A stretch of 45,947 nucleotides of DNA from NCBI GenBank assembly GCA_041663285.1, contig JBAZSP010000005.1:1-45947 (forward strand), read 5' to 3'. This document shows, in pieces, positions 14,073-19,850 of the stretch; position 1 is the stretch's first letter; every line of letters starts with the position of its first letter. The translations under genes were made by a program, and so were the position numbers. This DNA is from UBA1435 sp041663285 (GTDB lineage Bacteria; Patescibacteriota; Microgenomatia; UBA12405). The notes beneath the pieces were generated by a model. That model was not told the DNA's origin and made no database searches. It worked only from the letters and a program-made list of their open reading frames with translations.

Positions 14073-15929
14073 TCAATTTTGAGGATGGATATCGGCAAGA
14101 TGTAAATTTAAAGGTTCGCCTAAATGTTGGCTAAGACCAGGTGGCAAAAGATAGAGGCAATCATGCTTTTGGCTAAAACCTAGTTCCAGAGGAGAACACA
14201 TCATGGCATCGGATTGGATACCTCTCATTTTTGACTTATTGATTTTTAGAACTGTCTTGTTGGGTGCATGGACGATGGCGCCGGGAAGGGCTACGGCAAC
14301 GATATTGCCGACCGAAATATTTGAACAACTACAAATAATTGACAGGGCCTTATCGGAAGAAATATCAACCTGACATAGGTGCAGCTTGTCGGCTTGGGGA
14401 TGGGGCTCGATGCCAGTGATTTTGCCGATAATGACTTTAGGACTGTTGACCCCTATTTCATTATTGTTTGCTGACGGGGCGGAGGCTGGTTTCATGGCCG
14501 GAAAAAAAATGGTGTCTTTGACTGACGGCTGATCGGTGAAAAATTGAGTTAGGCGGTCGATGCCCATACCCCAACCGGCAGTAGGCGGCATGCCATACTC
14601 CAAGGCTTCAATATAATCGGTATCGAGCTGCATAGCAGTCTGCGAACCTTTTTTGGCTAGAGCTTCTTCGTCCTGCCAACGCTCCTTCTGATCCTGAGGA
14701 TCATTGAGCTCGTTGTAAGCTTTTAGGATTTCGGCACCGGCGGCTAAAAGCTGGAATGAGGAAATTTTGGAAGGGTCAGAGGCTTTTCTTTTCGCCAAAG
14801 CAATCATTGAGGCCGGGTAATCGGTAACGAAGGTGGGCTGAATAATTAAAGGGCGGGCATATTCTTTGTAGAGGGTGTCGAAAAGTTCACCTAAACCAAT
14901 AGCATCCTTGGTATCGAGTTTAAGCTTTTTTTGGCTGATTTCTTGGTGAAAATCAGCTTCAGTTTTAATCAAATCGATATCGATGCCGGTTTGACCCAAT
15001 ATTGCCTGACGAAAGGTTAATCGTTTGTATGGAGGGGTAAAGTCCAGCTTGGTGCCCTGGAATTCTATGACGGTGGTGTTTTTTATTTGGGCTAATAGAT
15101 AAGTAATTAGTTCTTCGGTAAAAGACATCAAAACTTCATAATCAACATATGCCCAGTAAAATTCGATTTGAGTGAATTCGGGATTGTGGAAGCGGGAGAC
15201 GCCTTCGTTTCGAAAGTCACGGCTGACCTCATAAACCTTTTCCAGACCGCCAACAATAAGCCTTTTAAGGTAAAGCTCGTCGGATATCCGAAGATACATT
15301 TTCATATCTAGTTCATTATGAAAAGTTTCAAAAGGTTTGGCAGAGGCACCACCATATATTGGTTGAAGAATAGGTGTTTCGACTTCCAAAAAACCGTGGG
15401 AATCCAGGAATTGACGGCATAGCGTGAGGATTTTGATTCGAGTGAGAAAAACTTCTTTGACGTCGGGGTTAACAATTAAATCGAGATAGCGGCGGCGGTA
15501 GCGCTCTTCGATATCTTTTAAGCCGTGCCACTTTTCGGGAAGAGGGCTTAAATTTTTTGCCAGAATGACGAAGGATTTTACATCGACGGTAATTTCGCCG
15601 GCTTGAGTTTTGATAACGGTACCGGTAGCTGATAAGATGTCGCCAAGATCAATTAGCTTCGTCTGGGAAAACAAATCAGTAAGATTTTTCTGCTGAAAGA
15701 AAAGCTGAATCTTGCCGGAGCGGTCAATAAGATCAGCAAAGAGAATCTGGCCGTGGCCGCGGACGGACATCAAGCGGCCAGCAACCGTAACTTCTTGACC
15801 TAAAAAATTGGGAACATCGAGACAAAAGGTTTTATCTTTTAAATTTGGCTGAGGGTAGGGATCCAAATTTAATTTTTTAAGCTCAGCTAATTTACGGTGA
15901 CGCTGTTGCCTTAATTCGTCGATTGGCAT
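14073..15929 (-). CDS. lysS: Lysyl-tRNA synthetase (class II) fused to a C-terminal tRNA-binding OB domain
   Basis: LysRS charges tRNA-Lys. With start ATG 15927-15929 (MPIDELRQQRHRKL) the protein has 618 residues, about 120 more than usual. The N-terminal OB anticodon-binding domain (GQEVTVAGRLMSVRGHG) is followed by class II motifs: motif 1 near LTRIKILTLCRQFLDSHGFLEVETP, motif 2 SRDFRNEGVSRFHNPEFTQ, motif 3 GWGMGIDRLTQFF. From about residue 497 comes an extra domain beginning PKVIIGKITGIEPHPQADKL and continuing KINKSKMRGIQSDAM. This is the EMAPII/Trbp111/PheT-N tRNA-binding OB fold, expected to raise general tRNA affinity. A TAGAAT element ends five bases before this ATG. A TTG at 15944 would add five residues and is less likely. 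The gene is 18 bases after greA. Confidence 0.95.
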   Translation of the reverse strand: MPIDELRQQRHRKLAELKKLNLDPYPQPNLKDKTFCLDVPNFLGQEVTVAGRLMSVRGHGQILFADLIDRSGKIQLFFQQKNLTDLFSQTKLIDLGDILSATGTVIKTQAGEITVDVKSFVILAKNLSPLPEKWHGLKDIEERYRRRYLDLIVNPDVKEVFLTRIKILTLCRQFLDSHGFLEVETPILQPIYGGASAKPFETFHNELDMKMYLRISDELYLKRLIVGGLEKVYEVSRDFRNEGVSRFHNPEFTQIEFYWAYVDYEVLMSFTEELITYLLAQIKNTTVIEFQGTKLDFTPPYKRLTFRQAILGQTGIDIDLIKTEADFHQEISQKKLKLDTKDAIGLGELFDTLYKEYARPLIIQPTFVTDYPASMIALAKRKASDPSKISSFQLLAAGAEILKAYNELNDPQDQKERWQDEEALAKKGSQTAMQLDTDYIEALEYGMPPTAGWGMGIDRLTQFFTDQPSVKDTIFFPAMKPASAPSANNNEIGVNSPKVIIGKITGIEPHPQADKLHLCQVDISSDKALSIICSCSNISVGNIVAVALPGAIVHAPNKTVLKINKSKMRGIQSDAMMCSPLELGFSQKHDCLYLLPPGLSQHLGEPLNLHLADIHPQN

Positions 15930-15934
15930 GATGT

Positions 15935-15940
15935 ATTCTA
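15935..15940 (-). promoter_or_regulatory. -10-like TAGAAT before lysS
   Basis: TAGAAT (5 of 6) ends five bases before the lysS ATG, in the gap after greA. It suggests an internal leaderless promoter in addition to read-through from greA, and it supports the ATG at 15929. Confidence 0.45.
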
Positions 15941-15947
15941 CCAATTA

Positions 15948-16409
15948 TCAGGAGATAGAAACGATTTTGTAGGTTATTTTGCCTACGGGAGCTTCAATCT
16001 CGATTTCGTCAAGCATTTTTTTGCCAAGTAAAGCCTGACCTAGGGGAGATTGGTCGGATATTTTGTTTTGGCTGGGATCAGCTTCGAGATGGGTAACGAT
16101 GTTGTATGTCTTGGTGTTGGTATTGGCAATTTTTATTTTTACGGTACTACCCACCTGAACGATTGTGCTTTGAATAGTTTTACCGGAAATAATCTCGGAG
16201 TTTTCGAGACTTTCGGTAATCTGATCAATTTGGTCGTTGACCACCTCAAGCTCCTCCTTGAGCTGGGTAGCCAAACCGTCTTCGCCGGATTCGTCGGGTT
16301 GAGCTACTTCTTCCAGCTGGGTAATTAAGCGGGATTGTTTGTCTTTTAAGTCATCCAGCTTTTTGGTTAACTGCTGATAACCTTCCTGGGTTAGCAAGGT
16401 TTTGTTCAT
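15948..16409 (-). CDS. greA: Transcription elongation factor GreA
   Basis: GreA rescues backtracked RNA polymerase by stimulating transcript cleavage. With start ATG 16407-16409 (MNKTLLTQEGYQQLTKKL) the protein has 153 residues, the usual length. The N-terminal coiled coil carries the acidic tip region QPDESGEDGLATQLKEELEVV, where the catalytic acidic residues of the family lie. The C-terminal FKBP-like domain has VGSTVKIKI and SDQSPLGQALLGKKMLDEIEIEAPVGKITYKI. The frame is open a further 68 codons upstream, but that part spans a terminator and promoter and lacks GreA similarity. A TTTAAT element ends six bases before the ATG. It is first in a greA-lysS-HD operon and has a candidate structured RNA upstream. 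Confidence 0.95.
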   Translation of the reverse strand: MNKTLLTQEGYQQLTKKLDDLKDKQSRLITQLEEVAQPDESGEDGLATQLKEELEVVNDQIDQITESLENSEIISGKTIQSTIVQVGSTVKIKIANTNTKTYNIVTHLEADPSQNKISDQSPLGQALLGKKMLDEIEIEAPVGKITYKIVSIS

Positions 16410-16415
16410 TTGAGT

Positions 16416-16421
16416 ATTAAA
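16416..16421 (-). promoter_or_regulatory. -10-like TTTAAT before greA
   Basis: TTTAAT (5 of 6) ends six bases before the greA ATG, immediately after the T tract of the upstream terminator. It would give a leaderless greA mRNA even when transcripts from the upstream promoter stop at that terminator. Confidence 0.45.
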
Positions 16422-16425
16422 GGAT

Positions 16426-16490
16426 AAAAAAACCTCTCGGGGTAATAAACTTTCGGAAGTAAAAATGCTTCCGAGAGTTATTTGGAGAGG
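16426..16490 (-). terminator. Strong intrinsic terminator upstream of greA
   Basis: On the minus strand a nested hairpin forms. Outer stem: 16490-16485 with 16438-16433, CCTCTC/GAGAGG. Middle: four A-T pairs beside a one-base bulge. Inner: an 11-bp stem 16478-16468 with 16459-16449. Seven T residues (16432-16426) follow directly. There is no T tract in the plus direction. No protein gene precedes it on this strand, so it must end a non-coding or leader transcript starting near 16577. Confidence 0.8.
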
Positions 16491-16577
16491 CAAATAAAAG
16501 AAATGGTAACGGTTGGGCGAATAAACGCACCACGCAAGTTTTGGGTATTTATTGTTTTGAAACTTGTTTTTACCATT
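16426..16577 (-). ncRNA. Candidate structured small RNA or riboswitch upstream of greA
   Basis: A transcript from the TTGACA-N17-TAACAT promoter would start at about 16577 and end at the terminator T tract, about 152 nt. Its first eight bases (AATGGTAA, 16577-16570) pair perfectly with TTACCATT (16509-16502), closing a three-way junction. Inside, hairpin P2 has a 7-bp stem (16566-16560 with 16541-16535) and an 18-base loop. Hairpin P3 has UGG-u-GCG paired to CGCCCA (16532-16526 with 16519-16514) and a six-base loop UUUAUU (16525-16520). That loop is exactly complementary to AAUAAA (16553-16548) in the P2 loop, a possible kissing interaction. I recognise no known RNA family. It could be a stand-alone sRNA, or an aptamer whose terminator controls read-through into greA. 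Confidence 0.55.
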
Positions 16578-16584
16578 GGGATTA

Positions 16585-16613
16585 ATGTTAAGATAAGAAA
16601 TGAATTTTGTCAA
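16585..16613 (-). promoter_or_regulatory. Promoter TTGACA-N17-TAACAT for the candidate RNA
   Basis: A perfect -35 TTGACA (minus strand, 16613-16608), a 17-base spacer and TAACAT (16590-16585, 4 of 6). The predicted start falls at about 16578-16577, the first base of the P1 stem of the candidate RNA. Confidence 0.65.
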
Positions 16614-16635
16614 ATAGTTAGGGATTCTTTATAAT
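16607..16635 (+). promoter_or_regulatory. Promoter TTGTCA-N17-TATAAT for the sortase gene
   Basis: TTGTCA (16607-16612), exactly 17 bases, then a perfect TATAAT (16630-16635). The predicted start is at or next to ATG 16642, so the mRNA should be leaderless. The -35 overlaps the -35 of the divergent minus-strand promoter in the near-palindrome TTGTCAA. Confidence 0.75.
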
Positions 16636-16641
16636 ATAGAA

Positions 16642-17391
16642 ATGTTTGAATTTTTTAAAGTCACACCAAGAAAAAGAAATGTAAAAATAACCGGCAGGAA
16701 AGGTATTATATATAGTAATCCGGGTAATTTTAAAAAACTTATCTTTTATGTAGGAGATTTACTTTTTGTAGTTTCAATAATTTGGTTAATTTATTTGTAT
16801 TACCCATTGGGAAAGACAGTAGTTAACTATTGGGGATATAAGAAAGGTCATGCAGCCATAGCTTTGATTACGCCAACGCCGACTATTTATAACGAGCCGG
16901 AGGCTACGGCCAGCCCAACTCCAATGGTGTTGCCGACCCCGACTATCGAGGATAAAGAATACTGGATAGAAATACCCAAAATTAGGGCGAAGGCGGAGGT
17001 GATTAAAGACGTGTCGCCATTTAATGAAAAAGAATATCGGAAGGTACTGGAAGGTAATAAGGTGGCTCAAGCGGAAGGGACGGCTGAGCCAGGGATGGGG
17101 CCGGGGCAATCAACATACATATTTGCCCACTCGACCGAGCAAAATATAAAGATGGTCCGAAAAAATTCTGTTTTTTATCTTTTAGGTGAGCTAAAAGACG
17201 GAGACTTAGTTTATGTAAAGTACAAAGGCGAAGTGAGGACTTACCGGGTATATAAGCAGATTATTGCCAATGCGGATGAAATCGGCTATCTGGAATATTC
17301 AGAACCGGACAAAGAAATTATAATACTGCAAACTTGCTGGCCTATTGGGACTGCCTGGAAAAGATTGCTGGTGATGGCAGAAAAAATTTAA
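16642..17391 (+). CDS. Membrane-anchored sortase
   Basis: Sortases cleave a sorting motif in surface proteins and join them to a nucleophile on the cell wall or in a pilus. The 249-residue protein has a basic N-terminus, one membrane segment (about residues 34-54, IFYVGDLLFVVSIIWLIYLY) and a Thr-Pro-rich linker (about 77-102) with TPTPTIYNEP and VLPTPTIED. The catalytic domain has His163 in YIFAHSTEQN, Cys232 in ILQTCWPIGTAW and Arg241 just after it, the His-Cys-Arg triad. The subclass is uncertain, with class D/E-like spacing. It is preceded by the best promoter in the window and followed 45 bases later by tyrS. No substrate with an LPxTG-like tail was seen in this window. Confidence 0.92.
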   Translation: MFEFFKVTPRKRNVKITGRKGIIYSNPGNFKKLIFYVGDLLFVVSIIWLIYLYYPLGKTVVNYWGYKKGHAAIALITPTPTIYNEPEATASPTPMVLPTPTIEDKEYWIEIPKIRAKAEVIKDVSPFNEKEYRKVLEGNKVAQAEGTAEPGMGPGQSTYIFAHSTEQNIKMVRKNSVFYLLGELKDGDLVYVKYKGEVRTYRVYKQIIANADEIGYLEYSEPDKEIIILQTCWPIGTAWKRLLVMAEKI

Positions 17392-17425
17392 GCAGAGAGT
17401 AGTGGGAAAATAGGAAGAAGTGATT

Positions 17426-17431
17426 TATAAT
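17426..17431 (+). promoter_or_regulatory. Consensus -10 TATAAT before tyrS
   Basis: A perfect TATAAT lies five bases before the tyrS ATG (17437), predicting a leaderless mRNA. No -35 consensus is visible. Confidence 0.6.
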
Positions 17432-17436
17432 GTCGT

Positions 17437-18570
17437 ATGGACATTAATGAAAAAATAGGACTAATAAAAAGGAATTGCCAGGAAGTTCTGACCGAAGAAG
17501 GGCTGAAGGAATTGATTAGTAGTGGTACTCCCCTATCACATTATATTGGCTTTGAAATTTCGGGGCTGGTACATTTGGGGACCGGATATATTTCAATGGG
17601 GAAGGTAGCAGATTTTATTAAAGCCGGAGTAAGGTGCCGGATATTTTTGGCGGATTTTCATTCGTATTTGAACAATAAGCTTGGAGGCAACTGGGAAAAT
17701 ATAAGGTGGGCATCGGAACATTATTTTAAACAAGGAATGATAGCGTCACTTAAGTGCCACGGAGTAAACGAAGAATTAGTGGAGTTTGTTAACGGTAAAG
17801 ACCTGTATGAAAAAAACATTGTGCATTGGGAAACTTTGATGGAGGTAGGGAAGCATGTGACGCTTTCAAGGAACTTAAGGTCGATCTCGATTATGGGCAA
17901 GAAACAAGGAAATGAGGTTGATATGGCGACATTATTTTATCCACCACTTCAGGTAGCGGATATTTTTACACTTGGGGTGAACATGGCACATGCCGGCATG
18001 GATCAGAGAAAAGCCCATGTGGTTGCCAGACAAGTGGCCAAGAAGTTAAAGATTAATCCGTTAAAGAATAATAATGGTGAGATTATCGAGCCAATTGCTA
18101 TACACCAGAATCTGATTGCCGGTCTGACCGGCCCGGAGGGAACTGATTTGACCCAGGAAAGCAGCGAGATTGAGACAGATTTGAAAATGAGTAAGTCAAA
18201 GCCAAATTCTGCTATATATGTGCATGATTCTCCCGATGAGATAAGGGAAAAGATAAAAAAAGCCTATGGCCCACCTAAGGAGATTAAATATAACCCGTTA
18301 ATAAATTGGGTGGAGACATTGGTGTTTTGGGGGGAAGGAAAAGGTGAGTTTGGGATAAGGAGGCCGGAAAGATTCGGCGGGGATGTGACTTATAACGAAT
18401 TGGCCCGAGTAGTTGAAGATTATCAATCAGAAAAGCTGTATCCTCTGGACCTGAAAAACGCATTGGCGGACTGGCTGATTGAAAAACTAGAACCGGCGAG
18501 AAGACACTTTGAAACGGCAGAAAATAAGGAAGCACTGGTTAGGATGAGACAGATGATGGCTTTGAAATAG
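17437..18570 (+). CDS. tyrS: Tyrosyl-tRNA synthetase, archaeal/eukaryal type
   Basis: A 377-residue class I synthetase that charges tRNA-Tyr. The layout is that of the archaeal/eukaryal TyrRS rather than the usual bacterial enzyme. It has an N-terminal EEGLKELISSGTPLSHYIGFE, an HIGH-equivalent in SGLVHLGTGYISMGK, and the GMDQRKAHVVARQ signature characteristic of archaeal TyrRS. The KMSKS loop is in DLKMSKSKPNSAIYVHD. No C-terminal S4 domain, normally present in bacterial TyrRS, is visible. The family also contains TrpRS-like proteins, but the MDQRK motif favours Tyr. Its 3' end overlaps the convergent uvrC by 32 bases. The start has TATAAT five bases upstream. Confidence 0.9.
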   Translation: MDINEKIGLIKRNCQEVLTEEGLKELISSGTPLSHYIGFEISGLVHLGTGYISMGKVADFIKAGVRCRIFLADFHSYLNNKLGGNWENIRWASEHYFKQGMIASLKCHGVNEELVEFVNGKDLYEKNIVHWETLMEVGKHVTLSRNLRSISIMGKKQGNEVDMATLFYPPLQVADIFTLGVNMAHAGMDQRKAHVVARQVAKKLKINPLKNNNGEIIEPIAIHQNLIAGLTGPEGTDLTQESSEIETDLKMSKSKPNSAIYVHDSPDEIREKIKKAYGPPKEIKYNPLINWVETLVFWGEGKGEFGIRRPERFGGDVTYNELARVVEDYQSEKLYPLDLKNALADWLIEKLEPARRHFETAENKEALVRMRQMMALK

Positions 18571-19843
18571 ACTTTTTATATAAAAGGCGACGGTAGCGAT
18601 TGGCAAAGCGATGAGCTTCGTCCCGAAGACGCTCTAGAAGATGAAGGGGAGCAGAGTTTGGGGGTAAATTAATTTCCAGCCAGTTATTTGCGGTTTTGAT
18701 AACTATGGTTTCGTGTTTTTTGGCCAGGCCAAGGACGGAGATATGGCTGGTATTGGCCAAGGACTGGAGTGCCAGAGCCTGGTGGGCGGCGGAGACTTGA
18801 GGCTTGCCGCCATCGACGACTATTAGCTCCGGGTAAGGCCATTCGGGATGATTTAGGCGGCGAAAGATAACTTCTTTAATCATAAATTGATCATCTTGAG
18901 TGAGCTTGGAATATATTTTGAATTGGCGATATTGACTTTTATCGATTTGAGAATTGGCAAATACAACCATGGAGCCGACAAAGTATTTATTGCCTAAATT
19001 GGAGATATCGAAGCACTCAATCCTTTTAATGGCAGACAAGTTGGGATTAGCGGGCTTTAGAACCGACTCTAATTCCAAAACGGCTTTTAAAAGTGAATCA
19101 TTAGCCGGGGTTATGTTTTGGTAGAGGTGGCTAAGCTGATGCCAGCCGGTGACAATATAATTAATCGCCAGCAAACGATCACGGTAGACGATGGCTTTTT
19201 CGAAGTCTAAATCTGAAGATGCCTGGCGGATTAATTTTTTTAAGTGACGTTGAAGAAGTTGAATATTGCCATTTAAAATTTTTTTTATGATGCCAATGGT
19301 TTTGCGGTATGACTTGGGATCCGGAGACGGACCTGGGCAAATACCAAGATGGCAATAAAGGCATTTGGTTTTGGGATGATTTTTGGCAGAACGGAAAGGG
19401 AAGACGGTTCGGATTGTCCGAAGTATCGAGCGAATGGCATAACCGGAAGGAAAAGGGCCGTATAAAAGTGAATTATCGGGAATGGTAGAAAAAAAGCAGG
19501 ATATTACCCGAGGAATAGGATCTTTTGTTATACAGATAAATGGGTAGTTTCGATCGTCGGCCAAAAGGGAATTGAATTTGGGATGGTACCTTTTGATATA
19601 TTTGGCTTCGAGAATTAAGGCCTCAATTTCGGAATCAACGACTTTGGTTTCGATGGTAGCTATTTGGGAAACAAGAGAGCCGGTTTTGGCACCAAGGGCA
19701 TCCGGACGCTTAAAATAAGAAGAGATTCGTTTTTGGAGATTGATGGCTTTGCCGACGTAAATAAGACGGCCGGAACGGTCACGATACAAATAAATACCCG
19801 GTTGGGTGGGAAGAAACTTGAGATCTATTGGGGGCTGGGGCAT
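18539..19843 (-). CDS. uvrC: Excinuclease subunit UvrC, short form without HhH domain
   Basis: UvrC makes the two incisions in nucleotide excision repair. At 434 residues it is much shorter than the usual ~600. The GIY-YIG 3' nuclease domain is present (GIYLYRDRSGRLIYVGKAIN, about residues 15-34). The UVR motif lies near LDFEKAIVYRDRLLA. The RNase H-like 5' nuclease domain has ECFDISNLGNKYFVGSMVVF and LIVVDGGKPQVSAAHQAL with the catalytic aspartates. After LLERLRDEAHRFANRYRRLL only about 15 residues remain, so the C-terminal tandem helix-hairpin-helix domain is missing. It is the third gene of uvrB-uvrA-uvrC, eight bases after uvrA, and converges with tyrS. Confidence 0.95.
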   Translation of the reverse strand: MPQPPIDLKFLPTQPGIYLYRDRSGRLIYVGKAINLQKRISSYFKRPDALGAKTGSLVSQIATIETKVVDSEIEALILEAKYIKRYHPKFNSLLADDRNYPFICITKDPIPRVISCFFSTIPDNSLLYGPFPSGYAIRSILRTIRTVFPFRSAKNHPKTKCLYCHLGICPGPSPDPKSYRKTIGIIKKILNGNIQLLQRHLKKLIRQASSDLDFEKAIVYRDRLLAINYIVTGWHQLSHLYQNITPANDSLLKAVLELESVLKPANPNLSAIKRIECFDISNLGNKYFVGSMVVFANSQIDKSQYRQFKIYSKLTQDDQFMIKEVIFRRLNHPEWPYPELIVVDGGKPQVSAAHQALALQSLANTSHISVLGLAKKHETIVIKTANNWLEINLPPNSAPLHLLERLRDEAHRFANRYRRLLYKKSISKPSSVSS

Positions 19844-19850
19844 GAAAAAA

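Noticed and set aside
16410..16613. In-frame 68-codon extension upstream of greA
   Set aside because: It runs through a terminator, a T7 tract and a promoter. The residues do not resemble GreA, and ATG 16409 gives the normal family length with a -10 element just upstream.
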